In this document: in pieces, positions 13,501-25,500 of the stretch | Layout of the letters: each line of letters starts with the position of its first letter | How positions within the stretch are numbered: the first letter of the stretch is position 1 | From: Imbricaverruca yamaguchii | Taxonomy: Eukaryota > Arthropoda > Thecostraca > Neoverrucidae | Assembly: GCA_034440575.1 (NCBI GenBank) | Contig: JAOTOL010001622.1 | Span: 405,001 to 469,000 of the forward strand | Reading direction: 5' to 3' | DNA length: 64,000 nucleotides | Notes under the pieces: generated by a model | Seen by the model: the letters and a program-made list of their open reading frames with translations, nothing else | Told to the model about the DNA's origin: nothing | Databases searched by the model: none | Program-made: the position numbers and the translations under genes

Positions 13501-16500
13501 ATTATGAATATCAAAGGAAATGACAAATGTAGTGTAGTACTAAACCATGACTCAAATTTAGTTGAAATATAAAAGATTTATGACACTATTTTATTTTATG
13601 AATATAATTAAATTTCTGAATCACACCCCCCTTCCCCTTCCCCCCCCAAAAAAAAAAAAAAAAAAAAAAAACCCCCCCCCCACCCATGAGCGCCACGAAT
13701 CCAATGGTGACACTCCCATTTCGATCTGACCAACCGCATGTGCGTTATAGCCTCAGGCATTTTTTGATGGTCATGATGCAAGGTTAACTTTAAATGGCCA
13801 TAACTTCTATTATAATCAACATAATTGCATAAACAAATATATCGCTGGATTCGTAATAGACCAACGAACAAGTTACAGTGCTTTATAAATTTGACTTCTT
13901 CTTTTGGTCATGTGACCTTAGGTCACGTGACACATATCGAGCGCATGGAAAATATCCAGTTTTTTTATTTTTATATTGTTGTGCAGTATGTTGTCTTTGA
14001 CTACAAAAGAAATTTGAGATATGTTTTTTGATATATTTTGTATTAAAAAATCAGAGTATGGAGGGATGGCGTCATCAATGGCACCCGATTGTAGGCCACT
14101 CAGGGTTAAAGTCAGTTTGTTTCGTGATCTCGTAGCCTTGCAACCTCCGATGACCTCAGTGATCTTATCTGATCTGCGTTTTACTTCCATGAACTTGACT
14201 GACTTTTGGTGACCTCCTAGGGGTCATTTAAGCAGACTTGACCTTTGACATTTAATTACTTAAATGGGAGGAGGGAGATTACTGGCGTTATTTTGGATGC
14301 TGAATTCGAACTCGGATACAAAAGTACTCCCTCAAGGCTTGGAGTTTTCCAATTTAGGTACATCTCTAATTTGATTCCAAACAGTAACGTGTGACCTTGA
14401 CCTAACATGTGACCTTGTCTCCGTTACAGTTAATTATAGTTACGATAGAGCTGCAAAGATGCTAAAACAAGAGTACCGAAACTATTGTACAGATCCTTAT
14501 GCTGTACACAAAGTCCAGCGTCGGAAAACTGTTCAGTTAGTGCCAGCTTCTTTAGTAAGTGCCGTGCAAGATCGTCGTATTGAGAAGAGTACTTACTTGT
14601 GCCTAACATGCCGGAAGAGATTGATAAAGGACCCCAGGACCTTGGCGCCGGAGGTGGCTCAAGGAGCCTCTGCGCCAGCTTCGTCAGACTCATCTCAATA
14701 TGATGGGCGCTGCATGACCTCTGCAGTCGATTCGCCCTTAAACCCCAATAACCAACCAACCAACCATCTCAATATGATTCAACGTCAATAAGCAGCTCAT
14801 CGCAGTGCGATGTCGACACACCAGCGAGACGACAGATCTACAAGGAAGATACTGAAGAAGTCCTGAAGGTTCTCCAACAGACACCGATTCGGACAAGTAA
14901 GTGCTAGGCGTATAAGAATGCATTTTCCTGATGTAAATATTCTGTATTATGTGCATTACCATCATCAGACATCCTTTCTGAAGCTGATATGCATACAGAT
15001 TATATAAATTACATTTCGGTTATGAAAGGGAAACCACCATTAAATAAAAAAATGTTCCATTGCACTCAGTCCGCCGGGTCTAATAGTTTCGGGTTTCACA
15101 ATGGAGAAAATGCGTGTTATTCCGATTACCACAACATTAACCTTGGGCGAGCGACAAATGTGCCCAGGTTCCATCATGTATGTAGGTATATTTACTACGT
15201 CAGTTCTTTGAGGACGTAGTTTTGATCGCATCCGAAAAATCAAATCGACATTTCGTAGATTATGCTCTTTTTGACAGGTAGATCATCGGAAGCACAGAAA
15301 CAGACGAAAGGAAAGGGCAAATTGAGGGAAGCTACAAGGTTGATGAAAAGGAAACTGTCAACTTCCCTGGGTGTGGAAATCCCAACCCCTGGCGCCACTC
15401 CAGAGAAAAGGAGGCGGTCAGATACTGACATAAAACTGAAGCGGTGAGTGTTCTGCCATGCATGTGTTGCAATTGTTGTATTTAATGCTTCAGTGGTGTC
15501 AGAAATGAGGCCGAATGAACTTTGAAATGAAATTGGAGCATTGCTGCATAAGACGCGCTATAGTTCACCGAAGGTGATATGATAATCTGTTGATTATATA
15601 CACAGCTAGAGAGGCTACCGATATCGCGGCCTCTCCCCTTAAATAAAAAAACGTAATTAATGAGCAACTGGACTGAGGGTATTGTCCATAAACTTTTATA
15701 TCTAGCAATATTGTTCTGATCATTATTATTAATATAACTTTGCACTTGCTGAACAATGTTTATGGTACTTACCAGTTTCCCCGTGAAGGTCCACTAAAGC
15801 GCAATTTAGTTACCAATTCCGTAATTTAGCCACCTAAATAGGTAAATACAATATCACGTGAAGTGCCCTTGTCATGCTTTAAAAAAATGAAGGAAATATT
15901 GATAGAAAATGGTGTATTTCAGATACGACAAGCTGTTGCAACGATTGAAAGTCGAGTACGATCGTAGTGATGACTATCGACGGCAACTTCAAATCCTCAC
16001 ACTGTCTCCGTTGTCTATACGGCAAACTGCATCCTACTGCGGGGCGAGCTTGCACATGGCCAGGAAAAACCGCAAGCTTGCTAACGAACGTGGACTTTTC
16101 CTAGAAATAAGGAAAGGAGGAAGGGGTAGAAGGATTACACTAGATGTCGGAGAGAGGGTGGTAGCATTCTATGCGTCAGATGATGTCAGTAAGATGTGTC
16201 CTGGTGCAAACGACTATGCAGTCGTGCGTAATGCAGATGGCGCAAAGGAAAAGATGCAAAAACGCTTAATTATCGGTACCCTGAAAGAAACATATCAACT
16301 ATACAAAGATGACCCCAACAACCCGAAACTGGGGTTTTCTTCATTTTGCGCACTTCGTCCGCGACATTGTGTGTTAGCTGGAAGTGGCGGCACGCACAGC
16401 GTGTGTGCGCGCGCGTGTGCGCGAAAGTGTGACGTCATCCTGCTCACTGCTGATTGGCCGCGGACAAGCTCCACCCCTTTGACCCCGAGAGACTGGGCGT

Positions 16501-19500
16501 CCGCAGACAGCCGCAAGCCCCGTGAACAGGGCACAGATTTACCGGACCTGGCGAGCAGGGTGGTGCTGGTGCTGGTGCTGGTGCTGGTGCTGGTGCTGGT
16601 GCTGGTGCTGGTGCTGGTGCTGGTGCTGGTGATTGGTTGATGGAGGCGCGCCAACTACTTCGGTCATTTTTCGCTCAGCCAGTGAACAGGGAATTGCTTC
16701 GGTGACGCGAACACTCAACGCCTGCCCGAGGTCACACTCGGACCAAGGCCCACTCACACTCGATATGGACGCATTAGCCGACTGCGCCACCCGTGCGATA
16801 TTTTCAGAAGAAAAACATTTTGAGTGGAGGAAGAGAGGATTGGTTTAACTAAACCGGGAGGCGCCTGGATTCCGCAGACTCCTGGGTTAGACAATATTTT
16901 TATGTCTTCAGGCTCCAAAATGGAAAATTTCGACGCAAAGCGAGGAGCAGGGTTGCTGGCCACTGCTAAGTGCGCTAGTGCCGATGGGCAAGAACAGATA
17001 GGGACACTGGGGCAGGGAGAACACACGAAAGTGCGAGAAAATGGCGCTTCTAGTTGGTCAGACTCTCCGCCCGGAGGGACGTGGGGATGAGCTACCCGCC
17101 CGATGGGAGTCAACACCTATTTTGCTCAGCTGGCGAAATAAAAAACACATTCTTTGCTGGGGGCTTACTGGCAAGAGGATTCGGGTATTTTGAAAACTTG
17201 GTGGGGTCTTTGGTGGCGCCCTTGGCGCAAGGGAGGTTGGCTTAATGACATGCAATGATTAAGGCGAAATGATACGGGAGGATAACGGCGAAGTCGTATG
17301 GAAGGATTACTGGGAACTGGGAAAGGACATGAGATTGCTTCGTTGATTATTTTGCCTTAGGGCCGCGTCGACCACAGTCATCTGGCGCCCACAAGTGGCA
17401 TGAGAGAACTGCAGTTATTTGTTTGTCAATGCGATGACTATGAATTCGGAGCCAACCGAATTTCAAATTTCTAACAATACTTTTAACAATATCAGTTGGT
17501 TATTTTGGTTTTAGGGCGCAGTTGAACAATATTAATATTGAACAATATCTGAGAGCCGTTTGAATTCATGCACAGGTGCAAAATCGAAAGAAAATCCTAG
17601 ACACGTCATTATTATTCGTAGTAAAAACAAAATTTGAGTCCCACGATGAGCCTTAAAATGGTCGAATTATGCAAATTCTTCCACCACCTTCCACTACGCC
17701 TTGCACTTCTGACCTTGGTCAATCCACATGACACATCGACATCCCCTGCATCCTACTGACATAATGGCACAAGCATCACCCAGCCCACGCTGACCTCTCG
17801 CCCGCCCCTTGGCTCCTGACCGACGGACGGGACTCGGGGGCGGAGGGCGGAGAGCAGGGGTACTGAGTCAGGACACCTGTTCGGGTTGCATCAGACGGAG
17901 GTCCGTTCCCAAACACGAGCCACCATGGGTCCGGGCCGGGGTGGACCCGGGTTTCGTCATCCATTGCGTCAGCCGATCGGTCGCCAGTTGTCACGTTCTA
18001 CGATAACTGGCAATTCAGTTGTGCGTACAGTGTCAATGAACGCCTTGTGTCAACTGAACCAATGGTTCTCACAACACAAAAGTGCATACAACATACAATG
18101 TGTTTCCAGACTAACTGAAACCGCGCCACAAAAAAAATCACCAAAGAAAGTCTTTATTTGTTCCGTATATCCTCCGTGAGATAACCGAAAGTATGATGTC
18201 ATAAAATAACTTAGACGTGGCAAGACGTGTTACAGGCAACTTCAATATTTCTTCGGAAAAAAGAGAAGATAATCAATCGCCCTGATGATGGCGATAAATC
18301 TATTCGCAGCCCCGCATGTAATTCAGTTATGTTTGCAGTCTCATCGTCTTAAACACAGTGCACACAGAACATAGTTCGAAATTACACCTTTCCAAGTGCT
18401 CGAGCGATGCCACCAATTTTCACATGGTGGCTTTGTTCACGTGATATGCCCAGCGAGTGCGTGTGCCGCAACTGCACCCGCGCCACTTGTCGCACTTGCG
18501 GCGGTTATTGTCGCACTGTGGTTATTCTTGACCATGTACAGGTCCATAGCTTTTGACCGTAGGGTGAGTGGGGGGTGGGGCGCGTGCTCAGAAGGGGGCG
18601 TCTTTTCTACTCTGAGGGGGTGTTATCGGCTGAAAACTCGATCAGCGCAGGAGGGGGAATCCTGGAGGGACAACTTTCTCCAGTCGAAAGGGTGTCGCAT
18701 CTCCACCGTGGGGGGGGGGATGCCATCAGTTGCCATTGCTCCTGGATCGTCAGAACTATTCACATAGCCGCCACGGTAGCTCAGTTGGTTAGAGCGCTGG
18801 CCTGCACTGGTCTCCCTTGTTCTGGCGACGCAGGGTTCGAGTCGCTTCGCGGGCTCGCATTTAGCCCCCGGCCGGGAGTGTCAGTTGGCAGCTGGCCCAA
18901 TAAGGCCGGGGACGAGCTACCGGGCGGCCGTGTCGGTGTATTGACGGCACGTTAAACTTTCGATCGAAATTCTGCCTTTGAACTGGAATTCGTGGATCAG
19001 GTGGTGGGGCCAGGGTTCACGCAACAAGCTCTGCTTAGCAATAGAGCCCTGGTTCCTAAAGCCACCCCAGCAACAACTCGGACTAAATTTATTTATTTAT
19101 TAAAAAAACACTTGTATCGGTGAGAAAAGCTGAGAAACTTCCGACCTTTTCAAGAAGAAAAAAAGTTTTGAAACGCAGGTCAGTGTAATCATCTGCAGGT
19201 CAGTGTAATCATCTAGTGCCTGAGATACATGCAACCTTGACATAGTGTCAATAAAACCTGCGTCGCAGCCAGATCAAGAAACAAAAACAATTCGTCCTCA
19301 TTAACGCAGCTGACTATCCAGGAGAGAAGAGGCTGCAGCCAATCGCGACGGTACGAAAAACACTCCCGTTTAAAACAGATCCGAAGGCCGAAAGCCCAAC
19401 AATCGAGACCGATGGCCGACCGCCGGGTCGGCACTCTTCACAGCGGCTCGGCGTGGCGTGCAGCACAGATGGCTGGGTCCGGTGGTGCGACGATCGCCCC

Positions 19501-22500
19501 ACCCGCCCACTAACACAGTCACCCACGGCTCACACCAACACAGGGGCATGCACCGCCCGCACCAACACAGAGACACGTACAGCTCCCAAGAGCACGGCGA
19601 CACGCACAGGCGCAGAGACACGGACAGCGCAGAGGGAAGTGCGTGTGCGCCGGACCGGCGCCCCTCCGCGACCGTTACCTTTTCCAGGAGCCGCGCCGAG
19701 CGTCGCCCGGCCGTGGACAGCCCATCCAGAAGGTCATGGCGCAGACGTCCAGGCCGGTGGAGATCACCACCTCCCGGTCGTCCAGTGGCGCGCCGGCCGC
19801 GTTCTTGCCGTTGTCTCGAACCCTGAAACAGGGTGGATTACACTTGGCATGTGGCCGGAAAAGCGCGAAAATGCACAAAATACGCATGTCCTTAGTGCTA
19901 GGCTACATTTGTCACATGACCTGTTTAGCGTAGATGCAATGCATATCGAAAGCGTACGTTTGACCATATTGAATAAGCTGCCTGGTATGTTCCAATAACC
20001 ACTACATAATAAAATAAAGTATCGAATTTGAGAAGAAGAAATACACATGGAAAGAGTGCGCCCTTCCTTCGGCGCACGATACCTTGCAATTTCTCCCCTG
20101 CGAAGTTGCAAGCAGCTGCCGATGAGCCAGCTGTCCATGCGACGCCGAGAGACATCGGAGAGTGGCCGAGACCGAGACAGGGCGCCGAGAGACACCGGTG
20201 ATGGTGGCCGAGACCGAGACAGGGCGCCAAGAGACACCGGTGATGGTGGCCGAGACCGAGACAGGGCGCCAAGAGACACCGGTGATGGTGGCCGAGACCG
20301 AGACAGGGCGCCAAGAGACACCGGTGATGGTGGCCGAGACCGAGACAGGGCGCCAAGAGACACCGGTGCTGGTGGCCGGGACCGAGACAGGGCGCCAAGA
20401 AACACCGGTGATGGTGGCCGAGACCGAGATAGGGCGCCGAGAGGCACCGGAGTCAGTGCCCGGGGTCAGCGGACCGACACAGTCAGTAGTGTCCGGGGTC
20501 ACCGGACCGACACCGCCAGTAGCGCCCGGGGTCAGCGGACCGACACAGTCAGTAGTGTCCAGGGTCAGCGGACCGGCACAGTCAGTAGTGTCCGGGGTCA
20601 GCGGACCGACACAGTCAGTAGTGTCCGGGGTCAGCGGACCGACACCGCCAGTAGTGCCCGGGGTCAGCGGACCGACACCGCCAGTAGTGCCCGGGGTCAG
20701 CGGACCGACACCGCCAGTAGCGCCCGGGGTCAGCGGACCGACACAGTCAGTAGTGCCCGGGGTCAGCGGACCGGCGCCGCCAGTAGTGCCCGGGGTCAGC
20801 GGACCGGCGCCGCCAGTAGTGCCCGGGGTCAGCGGACCGACACAGTCAATAGTGCCCGGGGTCAGCGGACCGGCGCCGCCAGTAGTGCCCGGGGTCAGCG
20901 GACCGGCGCCGCCAGTAGTGCCCGGGGTCAGCAGACCGACACCGCCAGTAGTGCCCGGGGTCAGCGGACCGACACAGTCAATAGTGCCCGGGGTCAGCGG
21001 ACCGACACAGTCAATAGTGCCCGGGGTCAGCAGACCGGCACAGTCAGTAGTGTTCAGGGTCAGCGGACCGACACCGCCAGTAGTGCCCGGGGTCAGCGGA
21101 CCGACACCGCCAGTAGTGCCCGGGGTCAGCGGACCGACACAGTCAATAGTGCCCGGGGTCAGCGGACCGACACCGCCAGTAGTGCCCGGGGTCAGCGGAC
21201 CGACACAGTCAATAGTGCCCGGGGTCAGCGGACCGGCGTCGCTGGTCACACCGTGCACGCCAGACCGGCGAACCGCCCGCGCACCCAACCGTGGCGCAGG
21301 CACGTCCTCAGGCACGCGAGTCTCGTGCGTGTGGCACGGCACGCACACACACACAGCTGACGGCCATCCGAGCCTGAACATCGGCGCCGCACGTGCCCAT
21401 CTGTTAGCCGCAGACAACGGCATCGCACGGCAAACACGCCGACGGCTCCGCATCATGAGCAGGGCTGGAAACATGGCTTTGTCCTGGGCGTTTGTCCCGC
21501 ACATCGTCTTCTGGAAATCGCTCACTTTTTTCGTCAAGAGATGAACTGAGTTGCTTGAAAGTGCTTGCAAGCTCATTACTGTTTGATATAGATGTTTGGA
21601 AACCGGAAACTGAAAGGCACAAAGGTGAGTTCTTGATGTTAGAAGCTTAACAAAATATCCTCTCTAAACTGAAATTCTACAAATTTCCACAAATCTAGGA
21701 TTCAAAAGCACAAATCCAACCCTGGCCACGAGTACCTCGAGCACTTTTGGACAGCGCACGCTGGTGGAAACATGGCCCGTGTTTCTCAACAAAGGAATAC
21801 GGAACGATTCGATGAGCTTCTTGTTTTCCGAGTTCTGCCACCGCCCCGCGCTAACTCCCCTGTCTGCGACACCTGGCGTGGCGAACGAAAGCACAAGGAA
21901 TAGCACAGAAACAGACGGGAGCTTATAAAAGGGATGATAAAAGTTAGCAAACGTAGCCACACACCAGTCACATTCGATCAAACACGAGTCCAGGTTACAC
22001 GAGTCCTGGTCACACGAGTCCAGATCACACGTGTCTGGGCCACACCGGCCGACACGTGTCCCCTTCACACGTGTCCGGGCCACACGTTTCCTCGTCACAC
22101 GTGTCCTCGTCACACGTGTCCCGACCACACCAGCCGACACGTGTCCCCTTCACACGTGTCCTCGTCACACGTGTCCGGGCCACACCAGCAGATACGTGTC
22201 GCCTTCACACGTGTCCTCGTCACACGTGTCCTCGTCACACGTGTCCTCGTCACACGTGTCCGGGCCACACCGGCCGACACGTGTCCCCTTCACACGTGTC
22301 CTCGCCACACGTGTCCTCGCCACACCTGTCCTCGTCACACCTGTCCTCGTCACACGTGTCCGGACCACACCAGCCGACACGTGTCCCCTTCACACGTGTC
22401 CTCGTCACACGTGTCCGGGCCACACCAGCAGATACGTGTCGCCTTCACACGTGTCTTCGTCACACGTGTCCTCGTCACACGTGTCCGGACCACACCAGCA

Positions 22501-25500
22501 GACACGCATGGCAGAGGGAGGAGCACCTGATCAATGCATACCAGACAGCGGCAGCCGAACGGAGCATAATGCATTGGAAATTGCATCGGGGAATAGTGGA
22601 GGATTGCGCCTTCCTCTCCTAGGATTGTTGGTATCGCAAGGAAGCGACCCGAAACGTGACCTCCACGCTGCCTTAAACCTGTACATTCCACCGCCGTTGA
22701 GGATAACAATAAACTTTATTTACCCCATAAACTCAACGAACTCAATCGCCACCCGAGTCCAAACCGTAACGGGCACCGGGAAGACTGCCCACGCAGGACG
22801 CTGGCTGCCGTCGGGGCAGAGCTCTCCACCTGCCGGGCTGTGGACGCTGGTGTGCCAGTGTCCGGCCTGGCGCGCCCGTCCGACCACAGCCGTCCGGGCC
22901 GACCCACAGCGGCGGGCAATGTTTGTCGCTCGGGAACGGCGCGCGCGCCTGCCACCGTCCCCCCCCTCCCCACTCCCGGCACCGGACGGCCATCAGGTCC
23001 CGGCACCGGACGACCATCAGGTTGTTTTCGGATAGCTCCAGATGAGGAGCGGGGGCCGGCACGAGGGGCGCCGGTGGCCTCTCGTCTGGCCGATGTCTGT
23101 TCCTGCTGAAGCCCGACGCGCCCCCGCCACGACATTCCTCGAGCTGATCGCCGTGTCGCTGGCGTGTGTGCTGTTGGGACGCCTGTGGCTGGGTCGGCGC
23201 ATCGTGACCCATAGCGGCAACATGGGCGTCGTCGGGTCGTGTGGGCGGGGCGGGGCGGAGCCCGCGAGCCGCACACCATGACTTTGATCCGTCAACTGCT
23301 GTTGGTGTGTTGGTGTCTGCGTCCCGCGGCTTCATTGCCAATGTGCAGACGTCGCATCCAGAGAGGTATAACGCGTCCCGCGGCTTCATTGTCGATGTGC
23401 AGACGTCGCATCCAGAGAGGTATAACGCGTCCCGCGGCTTCATTGCCGATGTGCAGACGTCTCGCCCAGAGCGATATGACGCGTCCCGCGGCTTCACTGT
23501 CGATGTGCAGACGTCGCATCCAGAGAGGTATAACGCGTCCCGCGGCTTCATTGTCGATGTGCAGACGTCGCATCCAGAGAGGTATAACGCGTCCCGCGGC
23601 TTCACTGTCGATGTGCAGACGTCGCATCCAGAGCGGTATAACGCGTCCCGCGGCTTCATTGTCGGTGTGCAGCCGTCTCGCCCAGAGCGATATGATGCGT
23701 CTCGCGGCTTCATTGCCGATGTGCAGACGTCTCGCCCTGAGCGGTATGACGCGTCCCGCGGCTTCACTGTCGATGGGCAGACGTCGCATCCAGTGCGGTA
23801 TGACGCGTCTCGCGGCTTCATTGTCGATGTGCAGACGTCTCGCCCTGAGCGGTATGACGCGTCCCGCGGCTTCACTGTCGATGGGCAGACGTCGCATCCA
23901 GTGCGGTATGACGCGTCTCGCGGCTTCATTGTCGGTGTGCAGACGTCTCGCTCGGAGCGGTATGACGCTGCACTTCACTGTCGATGTGCAGACGTCGCAC
24001 CCAGAGCGGCATGACGCGTCCCATGGCTTAATTATGTGCAGCCGTCTCGCCCGGAGCAATGGCGTCGCAATGGATCTCTGTCTGATGGCGGCTTGGCCCG
24101 CTTTCGACGGTTGTGTCCGGCAGCACGAGCAGTGACCGACCGGCTGCCCTCCTTGGTGGGGTTTCCCTGTGGGATCCTGTGTCGGCGGGCACTTGTTGAC
24201 AGACGTCCGGCTGTAGTGCCCGCTGAACATGCGTTTGGGCAATCCTTTGGCGTATTGGACAAGTTCATGTTTTGTTTTTTTACAAACACGAAACTTTTTT
24301 GCATTCACAAACCGTTTTTTGTTCAAGTTTCATCAGTGGTGTTTAATTTTAGAGACGACGGTGGCATTCATTTATTTTTAAATCCCTAAATTACTTAAAC
24401 AATTCAAAGAAGTGCCACAAAATGCCTCGCTTTGTGATTGGTCAAAATATATGTGACGTCACGTATGTGTGTAGAGTTTGCGATGCTGAACTGCCGCCCG
24501 TTACATCTTCCATTTGGGGCGCTGCCAATTCGCAATAATCGCGACGGTTTTAGCTTGGATCACATCCGATCGTCAGTGGCAAACGGATCGCAGAAAATGG
24601 CGCTAATATTCTTGTTTGTGCCGACGTATACAAATGCAACTGCAAGTAAGCCCGAAACAATGTTTATCGGCCTCCCGACGGCCGACAAGATGAGGACGTC
24701 GAGCAATTCTACATGCTGAGACAGTCCGCTGATCTCTGCTGGTGCCCCCGCTTGCTGCGAGGAACATTTATATATACATGTACCATTGGTAGACAGGGGT
24801 ACGAGAAATTTGATAGGCGTAGGCACATCTAGGAAATAGAGGATGGCTGGAACTAAAGCTCTTACCTCAAAAGTGTATATATTAATTTTTTTTTTCATAT
24901 GAAGGTTTAGCTTGAAAACGGTGATTTTATCTTCCATTTTTGTGACAACACACACAAAGTAGAAGTATACTTTTACAAAAATGGGAACTTGGTAGTATAC
25001 AAATCTTGTTGGAAACGTGGATGTCCACAACCCTTTCATATTAGCATTAAGTAAAGATAATTGACATGTTCTATCCGACTGCTGAAGATGACAAGACGTT
25101 TGGAAAATATGTGGGTTAAGGTAATTTTGGAATTATTGGTGTTTCTTTTCTAAGCGCAATGTGCATTAGTATGGTCAACATGATGTGGCAAATCGTTTTC
25201 TCTGCAACTGCATGCTTTTCAGTTGGCTGGCAAAATAACACCAACAATGGGGTTGGATGTGGGTAAAATATCAGAAAAATTAGGCAAAAATGTGTAGATT
25301 TGCCTCATCTTATCTCCATGGATATCTCCATATCTCCATATCTCCATATCTCCATATCTCCACCTAATCTCCATGGAAAAAAAGTGCACGAAATTATAGC
25401 CAGTTTTTCTCTTTAAAAGAAGTACTAGATAAACCAAACCTAATGTGACATGACTTAATCTTTCTTTTAAAAAAAAATTATTAAACATAAAAACACAACT

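Larger units (their letters stand above)
14440..16400 (+). pseudogene. Broken transposon-type gene of an uncharacterised invertebrate family (three exons)
   Basis: The exons are about 14440-14897, 15278-15443 and 15923 to about 16400. The splice sites fit in phase: ACAA|GTAAGT to TTGACAG|GT, and AAGCG|GTGAGT to TATTTCAG|A. The N-terminus has a zinc-binding-like set: YCTDPYAVHK near residue 8 and YLCLTCRKRL near residue 45. The last exon carries the family's core, including QILTLSP, GKGG-type basic runs, FYASDDVSKMCPG, KRLIIGTLKETYQLY and LGFSSFCALRPRHCVLAG. I know this combination from numerous uncharacterised proteins of invertebrates that behave like multicopy mobile genes. A 60-bp insertion in exon 1 (14705-14764) brings a stop, and the end of the gene after GGTHSVC is missing. 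It lies antisense in an intron of the WSB-like gene. Confidence 0.65.

Noticed and set aside
18777..18860. Functional tRNA gene
   Set aside because: It has A and B boxes but no complete cloverleaf, and it is part of a dispersed repeat.
20002..21576. Open frames of 437, 460 and 524 codons on both strands
   Set aside because: They run through minisatellites with 42- and 33-bp periods, are open on both strands and lie in an intron of the WSB-like gene.
22742..24326. Long frames of 250-395 codons on both strands
   Set aside because: Produced by the 54-bp minisatellite; no domain and several frames open at once.
24438..24719. 93-codon plus frame
   Set aside because: No domain, no splice context, lies within a host intron.
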